A program made the position numbers and the translations under genes. Shown here in pieces: positions 16,436-25,334 of a DNA stretch of 64,000 nucleotides (its first letter is position 1; every line of letters starts with the position of its first letter). The notes beneath the pieces are model-generated. The model was not told the origin of the DNA. It did not search any database and worked only from the letters and a program-made list of their open reading frames with translations. The stretch lies in the NCBI RefSeq assembly GCF_042675915.1, contig NZ_JBHTKL010000001.1, positions 1,302,001 through 1,366,000 of the forward strand, given 5' to 3'. The stretch is from Thalassobacillus_A hwangdonensis. GTDB lineage: Bacteria > Bacillota > Bacilli > Bacillales > Halobacillaceae.

Positions 16436-17236
16436 TTATCCAAGCTCAATCGAACGTAGAAATTCGATTGGCTCATCGAACCATGCATTTGCAATGCGTT
16501 TGAATTTTTCCTTATCACCCGTTGTGAAAAATTCGTGCACGGGTAATACATCTTCTTTATTCAGTAGATTCTGATAAGAAAGGATGAGACTGACTTCTCG
16601 TGCAGTTTCTTCCCCTGAACAGATCACCTGGATATGGGAACCCATTTCATTCTCAATCAATGTCTTAATCAGAGGGTAGTGTGTACACCCTAGTATCAGC
16701 GTATCAATATGGTTCTTCTCTTTGAGAGGCTTTAGGGCGTGATGGACGATCTGGACTGCTTGTTCTCCCTCAATATCCCCAGACTCGATCATCGGCACTA
16801 GGCTTGGACAAGCCAAATCATTCACTCGAATACGCCTGTCGATCATTTCAAGCGCAGTAGGGTATGCCCCGCTGGCAATCGTACCCTCCGTCGCGATGAC
16901 TCCGATCCGTTTGTTGTGACTTGCTTTGATGGCAGCCCTTGACCCAGGCTGTATAACTCCAATGACCGGGATATCCAGCTTATTTTGCAAGTCTTCGAGA
17001 GTATATGCTGTGGCAGTATTACACGCTACTACCAACAGTTTAATATTCTTTTCCAACAGGTAATCGACCATTTCCCAGGTGTATCTGTACACTTCTTCTT
17101 TCGGTCTAGGCCCATAAGGACATCTGCTTGTATCTCCCACATATAACAATTGCTCATATGGTAGTTGACGGATCAATTCTTTGGCAACCGTAAGTCCGCC
17201 CACCCCTGAATCAATGACTCCAATCGGTCGTCTCAA
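16436..17236 (-). CDS. racE: Glutamate racemase
   Basis: The enzyme converts L- to D-glutamate for peptidoglycan. It shows GVIDSGVGGLTVAKEL at the N-terminus and the two catalytic cysteines in VVACNTATA and ILGCTHYPL, plus YVGDTSRCPYG. The 266 residues are normal. The start is TTG 17236 with GAGGGG upstream. It is downstream of ysmB, an arrangement kept from B. subtilis. Confidence 0.96.
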   Translation of the reverse strand: MRRPIGVIDSGVGGLTVAKELIRQLPYEQLLYVGDTSRCPYGPRPKEEVYRYTWEMVDYLLEKNIKLLVVACNTATAYTLEDLQNKLDIPVIGVIQPGSRAAIKASHNKRIGVIATEGTIASGAYPTALEMIDRRIRVNDLACPSLVPMIESGDIEGEQAVQIVHHALKPLKEKNHIDTLILGCTHYPLIKTLIENEMGSHIQVICSGEETAREVSLILSYQNLLNKEDVLPVHEFFTTGDKEKFKRIANAWFDEPIEFLRSIELG

Positions 17237-17262
17237 TTTGAACCCCTCAATCTTTGTGGTAT

Positions 17263-17715
17263 CTATTCTTCTTTATTCACCTGCATATTCAGATGCAGTA
17301 ACTGGAGCAGTTCATTTAACTGGTCCACTTTCTCTGATGGTACGTCTTTCAGTACGTCTTCCAAATACGCCTGTCTTTTCTCAACCACTTCATGTATGAT
17401 CTTCTTTCCTTTATCGAGCACATGAATTCTCACCACTCTGCGGTCTTTCGGATCCCTTACCCGTTCGACAAGTTCATTCTTTTCCATGCGATCGACAAGG
17501 TCGGTGGTCGTACTGCAGGCTAAATGAATTTTATTCGAGAGTTCTCCAATCGTCAAATCCCCTTTTTCCATCAGCCACTGCAAGGCGACGAATTGTGGTG
17601 CTGTAATTGGATAATGATTCAGGATTTCTCTTCCTTTTTGCTTGATGATTCCTGATATGTATCGCAATTCTTTTTCGATATCAGCGATTTTGGATGGTGC
17701 TGAAAGCTTCGTCAC
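17263..17715 (-). CDS. ysmB: MarR-family transcriptional regulator YsmB
   Basis: This 150-residue winged-helix regulator shows the recognition-helix region LTIGELSNKIHLACSTTTDLVDRMEKNELVERV and wing DPKDRRVVRIHVLDKG, flanked by dimerisation helices. Ligand and targets are unknown. The start is GTG 17715 with GAGGAG upstream. Position between gerE and racE matches ysmB of B. subtilis. Confidence 0.92.
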   Translation of the reverse strand: MTKLSAPSKIADIEKELRYISGIIKQKGREILNHYPITAPQFVALQWLMEKGDLTIGELSNKIHLACSTTTDLVDRMEKNELVERVRDPKDRRVVRIHVLDKGKKIIHEVVEKRQAYLEDVLKDVPSEKVDQLNELLQLLHLNMQVNKEE

Positions 17716-17804
17716 GTTCCCTCACTCCTCTGTTTTCTTTCCATTATCACTATTCTGTTGGTTTTTGCTTCGGATTTCAAGCAGTAGGGTCAATTATTCT
17801 ATAT

Positions 17805-17848
17805 AAAAAAACTTCCAGCCAAGAATGAAAATTCAAGCTGGCTGGAAG
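17805..17848 (-). terminator. Terminator of gerE
   Basis: CTTCCAGCC/GGCTGGAAG encloses a long loop and a run of seven T follows on the minus strand. Confidence 0.9.
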
Positions 17849-17910
17849 GATCACCTCATCCACTGGGGTTGCCTAGGTCGTTTATTGCATGTATAGAAGC
17901 AATCTGCCGC

Positions 17911-18135
17911 TTATAGCTTCAGCTCCCCCATACGCAGCAGCTCAATGACCGCTTGTGACCGCCCCTTGACACCCAATTTCTGCATGGCATTTGAAATATG
18001 ATTTCGTACCGTCTTCTCAGAAATAAATAGTTCGTTGGCTATCTCTTTTGTTGTTTTGTCTTGGACAAGGAGCTCAAAAACTTCTTTTTCGCGCTTTGTC
18101 AGAATTTGTTTAGGTTTGTAGTCGCTCTCCTTCAA
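17911..18135 (-). CDS. gerE: Late mother-cell transcription factor GerE
   Basis: GerE is a 74-residue stand-alone LuxR-type helix-turn-helix protein that activates and represses sigma-K-dependent coat genes. LTKREKEVFELLVQDKTTKEIA and ISEKTVRNHISNAMQKLGVKGRSQAVIELLRMGEL are nearly identical to the B. subtilis protein. The start is TTG 18135 behind AAGGAGGGG. A sigma-K-type promoter lies upstream. It proves that the organism makes spores. Confidence 0.97.
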   Translation of the reverse strand: MKESDYKPKQILTKREKEVFELLVQDKTTKEIANELFISEKTVRNHISNAMQKLGVKGRSQAVIELLRMGELKL

Positions 18136-18193
18136 ATGTGTACCCCTCCTTGCTGTCTGAGCTGCGCTTAACGAGGGAATTATCTAGTCACCT

Positions 18194-18222
18194 TATCGTA
18201 TGAAGGGAAAGCGGTCCCTGTG
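18194..18222 (-). promoter_or_regulatory. Sigma-K promoter of gerE
   Basis: On the minus strand CACA, a 16-bp spacer and CATACGATA fit the sigma-K consensus (-35 mACm, -10 CATAnnnTA), about 60 bp upstream of gerE. B. subtilis gerE is sigma-K-dependent. The -35 lies just past the stop of the comA-like gene. Confidence 0.75.
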
Positions 18223-18228
18223 CCGGTT

Positions 18229-18882
18229 CTATGAAGATTTTGATATCAAACCTAATTCTTGTGCTGCAAGCAGCGCTTCGGTTCTTGAGCGGACATTCAA
18301 TTTATTGAAGACACCGGTCAATGTATATTCAACACTACGCTGTGACATGTGAAGCTGTTGGGCTATTTCTCGATTCGTCAGCCCATTGGCAACCTCCTGC
18401 AGAATGGATTGTTCTTTCTGGTTCAGTGATATATTCGCCCCATCAGGGGAATCTACCTGATGACTGGCAGAAGCTTCTGCACGGCGCAGCTGTTTGAACA
18501 GGTGCAACGGGATGACAACTTCGTCCCTCAATGCACATCGAATTGACGTGACTAGCTGCTCCTTCGTTGCCGTCTTGCTGACGAACCCAGCAATATCAGA
18601 TTCTACAAGCAGGTTGAAATGTGTATTGAGATCAAAGCCTGTGTAGATCAGGATCGTAATATCCGGATAGCTCTTCCTGATTTTTTTGGCCAATTCAATA
18701 CCATTCATGCCAGGCATGTACATATCCAGCAAAAGGACATTATAACACCCTTGATCCAACACTTGTTCCGTTTGGCAGCTGTCCTCGATGACGTCTACCT
18801 GAATATCCGCTTCCTGTTCAAGCATCGCCCTTGTGCCTTCACCGACTGCCGGGTGATCATCTACAATCAATATCCGAATCAT
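18229..18882 (-). CDS. ComA-like response regulator (NarL/FixJ class)
   Basis: This 217-residue regulator has a receiver domain with acidic pair D8/D9, phospho-acceptor D53, T81 and K103, and a LuxR-type helix-turn-helix near residues 150-210. The HTH (ILQEVANGLTNREIAQQLHM, then QRSVEYTLTGVFNKLNV and RSRTEA) and the start ILIVDDHPAVGEGT closely resemble B. subtilis ComA, the quorum-response activator of srfA. The ATG overlaps the kinase stop in ATGA, so expression is coupled. Neither comQ/comX nor a surfactin or competence gene is nearby, so its targets are unknown. I withhold the symbol because orthology is inferred from motifs. Confidence 0.85.
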   Translation of the reverse strand: MIRILIVDDHPAVGEGTRAMLEQEADIQVDVIEDSCQTEQVLDQGCYNVLLLDMYMPGMNGIELAKKIRKSYPDITILIYTGFDLNTHFNLLVESDIAGFVSKTATKEQLVTSIRCALRDEVVIPLHLFKQLRRAEASASHQVDSPDGANISLNQKEQSILQEVANGLTNREIAQQLHMSQRSVEYTLTGVFNKLNVRSRTEALLAAQELGLISKSS

Positions 18883-21203
18883 GATACGACCCCTTTCCTA
18901 TAGGTTAAAGGAAGCTCAACTTTCATCGTAAACCCTTTTCCAGGGGAAGAATTCACCTGATAATTCCCATTCAACCCGTTTACTCTCTGTTCAATTCCAG
19001 ATAAGCCGATGTGTGAGAATAAATCCTTTTTCTCTTCATACTCCATCCCGATTCCATTATCAGAATAGATCAAGTTGATTCCATTTTCATCATTATATAA
19101 ACGTAATTTTACAATTTTAGCATAGGAATGCTTCATCGCATTGGATAACAGTTCCTGCACAATTCGATAAACAGCCAGTACCCTCTCCTGATCGAGATCT
19201 TCCGAGAAACTCGAGTCATCGAAATACACGGTAAAATTGGAACGCAGCTGATATTGCTGAATCAAGTTCTGCAACGATTGGACAAGTCCCACTTCCTCGA
19301 TGAATGCCGGACGTAACTCGTTGCATGTCTCTCTGATAAGATGGATGCTGTCCAATAAGGATTCTTTGAACATGTCAAGCTCCGAACGGGTAGAAGCAGC
19401 CATATCCTGCCTGTTTTCAAGCATATCGTCCAATCTGCGATAAAGGAACAGCTGCTCCTGGAGCACCGTATCGTGCAAATCGATCGACAACTGCTTCCGT
19501 TGATTTTCTGCAATTGTAAATAAAAGTCTTGATAGCCATGCAGGGTAACGCTGCGTTTGATCACTCTTCAAGTCTTTCAACTGGTTGAAGAGATCTTCGA
19601 TTGTATTCAAATTTTCAAGTGCGATATTCGTATTGTGAGCAATGGTCTGAAGATAGGTCTTCTCATCCCGGTTCAGGTTTGTGAAGTCTTTCTTTCCTGC
19701 ACACCACATCAACGTGATTTTATTCAATGAATAACCGATGATTACACCGAAACCTTCCTCACTTTCAATGATGGTCCCAATTTCTCCATCGGTATTGGAA
19801 ATGGCATCATCCAGCTTCTTCAGTACGTGAAAGGGCATTTCACTATGCACACAATACATCCCGGAATTGAAATGCTTGGAATACATCCGCACATCTTTTA
19901 CATTGAGGACATTCTTAATTTCATAACGGATCCGCTTCAGTAGATCGACGACATTCTTCTTTTCTTTCATTTCCTGAGATAGTCGGTGCATGCTTTCCTG
20001 GTAGCTGTATTTGGCCGCGAACAATCGCCTCTGTAAGCGGAAATCCAATGTCTCTTTCAGTGACAGGAAAAGAATCAGCAAGCCGTGCACACTTAGATAA
20101 AGCTGGCTCATTTTAATCAGTGAAAACGTTTCATCTCCAAGGTACATGACCAATAATAGGATGAAAATGCTCGGCAGGAAACTGATCAGAGCATAATACC
20201 TTAAGCGGGTCATGACGAACGTAATATCGATCAATCGCTGCCTTGTAACTAGATAAAGAAACGTAATCGGCAAGGCGATGATTGATAGTGCCGCCACATT
20301 CAGCGGAATGATATAATCGCCGACCACCAGTGTAGGTGCAAGATAAAAGAAAATATAAGGGAAGAATGCAACACCTAGACCGAGATTGATATATTTGAAT
20401 ATAGGTCCGTAGCTTGAATCCTTATACTTTCTATATCCAAGGCAGATCACAAGGAACATTAAAGCCAGTAATATGAGAAATGAATAATGAGGAACGACAG
20501 CCAGTATGCTTGGCGCATCATTCGTCTGCATGTTGTAAAGTTCAGTCAAAGATACGGCAATTACGAAGCCATAAAGGACGATATACACCTTTCTTGAATA
20601 CCATTCGACATCAAGCTCTTTGAAGTATTGATGCAGGAAGTGAATCATGATCACTGGAACAAGCAGAAATAATGCCCGATTCAGGAATAGCGCATAAAGA
20701 TCAAGACGAGCCGCTCCACTATTGGACATATAAGCCAAAGCAATCGTCATGAAAAACAGGATCAGCATGTTGATGGATGGGCGCTTTGCAACAAATTGAA
20801 ACAATATATATGCAATTCCCAAAATCAACACGAAGAACCCTGCCGGCAGAATCGTAGATAAAACCCAATCATGCATTCCGGTTATTTCGATATCTTTGTA
20901 CCCATTTACAGTCCCGTTCAATTGTAATGTTAGATTATCAACTTTCTCTACTGCATTGAAATATTCCACCGTGTAATGTTCACCAGGTGGCCGGTCTTCA
21001 ATCCATTTGATTTCTGCACCCGGCTGGATGCCTTCTCGATCAGCCCAACTCTGCTGTGAGACGGAATTGATGACGTAGCGGTCACCATCCTGCCTTACAT
21101 CGATTCCCATATATGGATAAGCAATGGACAGGTAGGTAAAATACCCTGCGGTTGTCAGAAAAAATATTAGTATCAATACAGCTTTCCAGTACATATTCTT
21201 CAC
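18879..21203 (-). CDS. ComP-like membrane sensor histidine kinase
   Basis: The protein has 774 residues, like ComP (769). It has an N-terminal helix, then an extracytoplasmic PDZ-like loop (about residues 30-110: INSVSQQSWADREGIQPGAEI). About eight further helices run to residue 390, followed by a cytoplasmic GAF-like region, a HisKA_3 box with the phospho-histidine near 577 (IDLHDTVLQ) and an HATPase_c domain (LLSNAMKHS, SDNGIGM, GLSGIEQRV). DLK-x-WLSRLLFTIAENQR before the H-box is ComP-like. GTG 21203 is chosen for its AAGGG site eight bases upstream. It is co-transcribed with the ComA-like gene. The signal is unknown. Confidence 0.86.
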   Translation of the reverse strand: MKNMYWKAVLILIFFLTTAGYFTYLSIAYPYMGIDVRQDGDRYVINSVSQQSWADREGIQPGAEIKWIEDRPPGEHYTVEYFNAVEKVDNLTLQLNGTVNGYKDIEITGMHDWVLSTILPAGFFVLILGIAYILFQFVAKRPSINMLILFFMTIALAYMSNSGAARLDLYALFLNRALFLLVPVIMIHFLHQYFKELDVEWYSRKVYIVLYGFVIAVSLTELYNMQTNDAPSILAVVPHYSFLILLALMFLVICLGYRKYKDSSYGPIFKYINLGLGVAFFPYIFFYLAPTLVVGDYIIPLNVAALSIIALPITFLYLVTRQRLIDITFVMTRLRYYALISFLPSIFILLLVMYLGDETFSLIKMSQLYLSVHGLLILFLSLKETLDFRLQRRLFAAKYSYQESMHRLSQEMKEKKNVVDLLKRIRYEIKNVLNVKDVRMYSKHFNSGMYCVHSEMPFHVLKKLDDAISNTDGEIGTIIESEEGFGVIIGYSLNKITLMWCAGKKDFTNLNRDEKTYLQTIAHNTNIALENLNTIEDLFNQLKDLKSDQTQRYPAWLSRLLFTIAENQRKQLSIDLHDTVLQEQLFLYRRLDDMLENRQDMAASTRSELDMFKESLLDSIHLIRETCNELRPAFIEEVGLVQSLQNLIQQYQLRSNFTVYFDDSSFSEDLDQERVLAVYRIVQELLSNAMKHSYAKIVKLRLYNDENGINLIYSDNGIGMEYEEKKDLFSHIGLSGIEQRVNGLNGNYQVNSSPGKGFTMKVELPLTYRKGVVS

Positions 21204-21217
21204 GTGTATCACCCTTG

Positions 21218-21246
21218 AAAAAGAAGTCAGTGGTTAACTGACTTCT
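21218..21246 (-). terminator. ysmA terminator overlapping the comP-like promoter
   Basis: AGAAGTCAGT/ACTGACTTCT encloses a 5-base loop, and TTTTTC follows on the minus strand and runs into the kinase ribosome site. Transcripts from ysmA should end here. Confidence 0.8.
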
Positions 21247-21252
21247 ATTATA
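21247..21252 (-). promoter_or_regulatory. -10 box of the ComPA-like operon
   Basis: A perfect TATAAT on the minus strand directly abuts the terminator stem. The -35 17 bp upstream (CTTAAA) is poor. Transcription would begin near 21240, inside the 5' arm of the hairpin, so these transcripts could not form the full terminator. Confidence 0.5.
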
Positions 21253-21278
21253 CTACGTATTTACTATTTTTTAAGTTG

Positions 21279-21740
21279 TTAAATATCAACAGTGGAACTC
21301 GCAATCAAACGTTCCCTTACGTTTTCTGCTAATGGTGCTGGTCTTCCATCAGCAGGATTGACATGTACAATTCTACCTCGCCCTGTAAAACAAACCTCTT
21401 CTTTTTCATTTACACCGAGGTAGTGCAGGTCATAAGAAGTACTCCCCACATGATTCGCTTTAACATATACCTTCAATGCATCATCAAAAAAGACTTGTCT
21501 ATGAAAATCGCATTGAAGATCTCCTACGACCGGAATCGTGTCAGGTTTAGCCTGCTTGACTGAAAATAATTCAAGGTATTTCATGTATTCGATCCTAGCT
21601 TCTTCAAAGTAGACAAACGGAGTCGTATTGTTCATATGTCCGAACATATCCGTCTCAGAAAACCTTACGGTGATCGGTACGTGAAACTGAAACCCCGCTT
21701 TCCAAGTTTCGATATCTTCTATGTATGCAACCTTTTTCAT
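21279..21740 (-). CDS. ysmA: Acyl-CoA thioesterase YsmA (hot-dog fold)
   Basis: This 153-residue 4-hydroxybenzoyl-CoA thioesterase-type protein shows VRFSETDMFGHMNNTTPFVYFEEARIEYM, with the conserved Asp and the substrate-pocket sequence. It likely hydrolyses an acyl-CoA; the substrate is not known. The ATG at 21740 (MKKVAYIED) has GGGAGAGAG upstream. It lies next to sdhB as in B. subtilis, where gerE follows directly; here the two-component pair intervenes. Confidence 0.9.
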   Translation of the reverse strand: MKKVAYIEDIETWKAGFQFHVPITVRFSETDMFGHMNNTTPFVYFEEARIEYMKYLELFSVKQAKPDTIPVVGDLQCDFHRQVFFDDALKVYVKANHVGSTSYDLHYLGVNEKEEVCFTGRGRIVHVNPADGRPAPLAENVRERLIASSTVDI

Positions 21741-21794
21741 GCTTCTCTCTCCCATTCATTTACAAAATCCATTGATTGTTTTTTAATGATTAGT

Positions 21795-21827
21795 AAAAAG
21801 AGCCTCCCTTTTCAGGTGAGGCTCTTT
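21795..21827 (-). terminator. Terminator of sdhCAB
   Basis: AAAGAGCCTC/GAGGCTCTTT with a T-run (TTTTTAC) follows the sdhB stop on the minus strand. Confidence 0.88.
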
Positions 21828-21832
21828 GATCT

Positions 21833-22597
21833 TTACAGTTTGTTGTCGCTTCCGAAGAAACTCTTGAATGATTCGATTGCTGTGTCACGGTACATCGCCG
21901 CAAGTGAAGTCGTCAAAGGAATTCCCTTCGGACAGGACTGCACACAGTTCTGCGCGTTTCCACAGCCCATGATTCCACCTTCATCCATGATGGAATGAAG
22001 ACGTTCGCTCTTATTCATTTCTCCAGTTGGGTGAGAGTTGAACAGGCGAACCTGCGAAATGGCTGCAGGGCCGATAAAGCTTGATTTACTATTGACATTC
22101 GGACAGGATTCCAAACATACACCACATGTCATACATTTGGAAAGTTCATATGCCCACTGGCGTTTGCTCTCTGCCATACGAGGTCCTGGACCAAGATCAT
22201 ACGTACCATCAATCGGCACCCATGCTTTCACCTTCTTCAAGGAATCAAACATGCGACTGCGGTCGACTGCCAAGTCACGCATTACAGGGAAAGTAGTCAT
22301 CGGTGCCAGACGGATCGGCTGTTCCAGCTGATCTACCAGTGCTGTACATGATTGACGAGGTTTCCCATTGATGACCATGGAGCAGGCTCCACAGACTTCT
22401 TCCAGGCAGTTCATATCCCAATATACCGGTGATGTAGGTTCCCCATTCGCATTGACCGGGTTACGTCTGACTTCCATCAATGCAGAAATGACGTTCATAT
22501 TTTCACGATATGGAATCTTAAAAGTTTCCTCATACGGGGCAGAATCAGGGCTGTCTTGACGTGTGATGATAAACGTAATCGTTTTGTTTTCGCTCAT
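21833..22597 (-). CDS. sdhB: Succinate dehydrogenase iron-sulfur subunit
   Basis: This membrane-peripheral subunit passes electrons from SdhA flavin to menaquinone via three Fe-S clusters. The [2Fe-2S] ligands are in CLEEVCGACSMVINGKPRQSC; the [4Fe-4S] and [3Fe-4S] cysteines are in CMTCGVCLESCPN, CGNAQNC and CPKGIP. The 254 residues are normal. It is the third gene of sdhCAB. Confidence 0.97.
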   Translation of the reverse strand: MSENKTITFIITRQDSPDSAPYEETFKIPYRENMNVISALMEVRRNPVNANGEPTSPVYWDMNCLEEVCGACSMVINGKPRQSCTALVDQLEQPIRLAPMTTFPVMRDLAVDRSRMFDSLKKVKAWVPIDGTYDLGPGPRMAESKRQWAYELSKCMTCGVCLESCPNVNSKSSFIGPAAISQVRLFNSHPTGEMNKSERLHSIMDEGGIMGCGNAQNCVQSCPKGIPLTTSLAAMYRDTAIESFKSFFGSDNKL

Positions 22598-22611
22598 GAT
22601 TTATTTCCCCC

Positions 22612-24363
22612 CTATTTACTCTTAGAATAGTCACGTTTTCTCGGTTCGATCAAGGAAGTATCCACTATTTCGTACGAGAACTCCGGTTTATTCTCCTCTT
22701 TATTGTACGTGGCGATGGTCGTTTTCAACCATTCTTCATCATTACGTTCCGGGAATTCCGGCTTGTAATGTGCTCCACGGCTTTCATTACGGTTATATGC
22801 ACCTTGCGTAATTACGCGGGCAAGCTGCAGCATGTTCCACAACTGACGTGTGAACATCGCACCCTGATTACTCCAACGGGAAGTATCATTGATATTGATT
22901 CGCTGGAAACGTTCCATCAGTTCCTGAATCTTTTCGTCTGTCTTAAGCAGGTTTTCGTTTTCACGTACGACGGTAACGTTATCTGTCATCCACTCACCTA
23001 GCTCTTTATGGATCTGGTAAGCGTTCTCGTCTCCGTCCATGTTCATGATCGTTTCGAATTTATCCTGCTCTACTTTCAACTGGTCATCAAATACATTGGA
23101 CGAGATATCATCAATTGTTTTTTCAAGACCGTCAATATATTTCACTGCATTCGGACCAGCAACCATTCCACCGTAAATGGCAGATAACAGGGAGTTAGCA
23201 CCAAGACGGTTTCCACCGTGCTGAGAGTAATCACACTCACCCGCTGCGAAAATACCAGGAATGTTTGTCATCTGATCATAATCTACCCACATTCCCCCCA
23301 TAGAATAGTGAACGGCAGGGAAGATCTTCATTGGGACCTTACGAGGGTCTTCGCCAACGAATTTCTCGTAGATTTCAATGATACCGCCTAATTTGATGTC
23401 GAGTTCTTTGGAATCTTTATGGGAAAGATCCAGGTAAACCATGTTTTCACCATTGATTCCAAGCTTCTGGTTGACACACACATCAAAGATTTCACGTGTA
23501 GCGATGTCACGCGGAACCAGGTTTCCATATGCAGGATATTTTTCCTCAAGGAAGTACCAAGGTTCTCCATCTTTATAGGTCCAGACACGTCCACCTTCTC
23601 CACGTGCAGACTCACTCATCAGACGAAGCTTGTCATCACCCGGGATTGCTGTAGGGTGGATCTGAATGAATTCACCGTTTGCATACTTGACGCCCTGCTG
23701 ATATAAAGCACCAGCTGCAGATCCAGTATTGATAACGGAGTTCGTAGATTTTCCGAAGATGATTCCAGGACCACCGCTTGCCATGATGACTGCATCGGAT
23801 TTGAAGACTTTGATTTCATGGTCGCTCAAATTCTGAGCTACGACACCACGAGCGGTTCCTTCTTCATCAAGAACTGCTGAAAGGAATTCCCAGTTTTCAT
23901 ACTTCGTTACAAGTCCATTCACTTCATGACGACGAACCTGCTCGTCCAAAGCATAAAGGAGCTGTTGGCCGGTCGTTGCACCTGCAAATGCTGTCCGGTG
24001 GTGCTGTGTACCACCGAAACGGCGGAAGTCCAATAGACCTTCCGGAGTACGGTTGAACATAACTCCCATACGGTCAAGCAGGTGGATGATGCCAGGAGCA
24101 GCTTCACACATCGCCTTGACAGGGGGCTGGTTAGCAAGGAAGTCCCCACCATATACCGTGTCATCAAAGTGTTCCCAAGGAGAGTCTCCTTCACCTTTAG
24201 TGTTGACCGCTCCATTGATTCCACCTTGTGCACATACAGAGTGAGAACGTTTTACTGGTACGATAGAAAGCAAGTCGACGTGTACACCAGCTTCTGCTGC
24301 TTTGATGGTTGCCATCAATCCAGCCAAACCACCGCCGACGATAACGATATTTCGGTTACTCAT
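22612..24363 (-). CDS. sdhA: Succinate dehydrogenase flavoprotein subunit
   Basis: SdhA oxidises succinate to fumarate with covalently bound FAD. The N-terminal dinucleotide motif is VIVGGGLAGLMA, the FAD-linked histidine lies near residue 41 (KRSHSVCAQGG), and HYSMGGMWVDYDQ and GECDYSQHGGNRLGANSLL are also present. The 583 residues match the Bacillus type. ATG 24363 (MSNRNIVIV) has GAGGGAG upstream; an in-frame GTG four codons earlier overlaps it. Confidence 0.97.
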   Translation of the reverse strand: MSNRNIVIVGGGLAGLMATIKAAEAGVHVDLLSIVPVKRSHSVCAQGGINGAVNTKGEGDSPWEHFDDTVYGGDFLANQPPVKAMCEAAPGIIHLLDRMGVMFNRTPEGLLDFRRFGGTQHHRTAFAGATTGQQLLYALDEQVRRHEVNGLVTKYENWEFLSAVLDEEGTARGVVAQNLSDHEIKVFKSDAVIMASGGPGIIFGKSTNSVINTGSAAGALYQQGVKYANGEFIQIHPTAIPGDDKLRLMSESARGEGGRVWTYKDGEPWYFLEEKYPAYGNLVPRDIATREIFDVCVNQKLGINGENMVYLDLSHKDSKELDIKLGGIIEIYEKFVGEDPRKVPMKIFPAVHYSMGGMWVDYDQMTNIPGIFAAGECDYSQHGGNRLGANSLLSAIYGGMVAGPNAVKYIDGLEKTIDDISSNVFDDQLKVEQDKFETIMNMDGDENAYQIHKELGEWMTDNVTVVRENENLLKTDEKIQELMERFQRININDTSRWSNQGAMFTRQLWNMLQLARVITQGAYNRNESRGAHYKPEFPERNDEEWLKTTIATYNKEENKPEFSYEIVDTSLIEPRKRDYSKSK

Positions 24364-24422
24364 GTTCTTACTCACTCCCTCTAAGTACTTCTATAAAAAT
24401 GTCAGATTATGATTATGTTTGA

Positions 24423-25043
24423 TTATCCACCGTATGCGAATGTAAACAATGTACGTACTCCGACAAAGGAAAGTGCCAGGAAGACGACGATTGTTGCATA
24501 AGTCATAATGCGCTGTGAACGTGGAGTCATAGTGATACCCCAGCTTACACAGAAGGACCACAACCCGTTCGCAAAGTGGAATGTAGTAGAAACCACACCG
24601 ATTACATAGAACCAGAAGAAGAACGGTTCAGTCAGAATGCTTTCCATCAGCTGATAGTTCAACTCAGCCCAGCCGAATCCGATAGCAATCCTTGTTTCCC
24701 ATACGTGCCACGCGATGAATACCAAAGTGATGATTCCAGTCAATCGCTGAAGCATGAACATATAATTTCGGAAATAACTGAAGTTTCCAATGTTATGCTT
24801 AGCTGTGAATGCAATATACACACCGTAGATTGCGTGGAAAAGAATCGGTAAGAAAATGATGAAAGTTTCTAATACATATCGATACGGCAAGCTCTCCATA
24901 AAGTGAGCTGCTGCGTTGAATGCTTCCGGTCCACGAGTTGCAAAATAGTTTACAGTCAAATGCTGGATCAGGAAGATCCCGATTGGTACTACCCCTAGTA
25001 GTGAATGTAGTCTGCGATTAAAATATTCACGATTTGCTGCCAT
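24423..25043 (-). CDS. sdhC: Succinate dehydrogenase cytochrome b558 subunit
   Basis: This 206-residue di-heme membrane anchor has five transmembrane helices and heme-ligand histidines in LLGVVPIGIFLIQHLTVN, LFHAIYGVYI, FIAWHVWE and TTFHFANGLW. It reacts with menaquinone. GAGGGGGG precedes the ATG. It is the first gene of sdhCAB. Confidence 0.96.
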   Translation of the reverse strand: MAANREYFNRRLHSLLGVVPIGIFLIQHLTVNYFATRGPEAFNAAAHFMESLPYRYVLETFIIFLPILFHAIYGVYIAFTAKHNIGNFSYFRNYMFMLQRLTGIITLVFIAWHVWETRIAIGFGWAELNYQLMESILTEPFFFWFYVIGVVSTTFHFANGLWSFCVSWGITMTPRSQRIMTYATIVVFLALSFVGVRTLFTFAYGG

Positions 25044-25099
25044 GATTTACCCCCCTCAAGTTGAATGACATTTATTGTTGTTTGCACAGTTTTCAGAAA

Positions 25100-25113
25100 T
25101 TAAAGCGCTTTAA
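25100..25113. promoter_or_regulatory. cre-like palindrome upstream of sdhC
   Basis: TTAAAGCGCTTTAA is a perfect 14-bp palindrome 57 bp before the sdhC ATG. It differs from the symmetric CcpA site TGAAAGCGCTTTCA by one base in each half. CcpA control of sdh would fit physiology, but the two outer changes weaken the call. Confidence 0.45.
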
Positions 25114-25334
25114 AAAAGCAAAAAAAAGAGAAAATCCCCAATTTCTCCATTTCACTCTGAAATTGTACAATTTGTGACACGTCTATTTTACTGCTATCAG
25201 TTACTACCGTCAAGAAACAGCCTCAAGAAAATCGCTAAAAAGGAACATTCTAAGATATAAAGGAAAATCGTCAAAATCTGTTGCACATGATTTCAATTCA
25301 AGCGATAATATTCATGTAGAAAGGATTGACTTGA

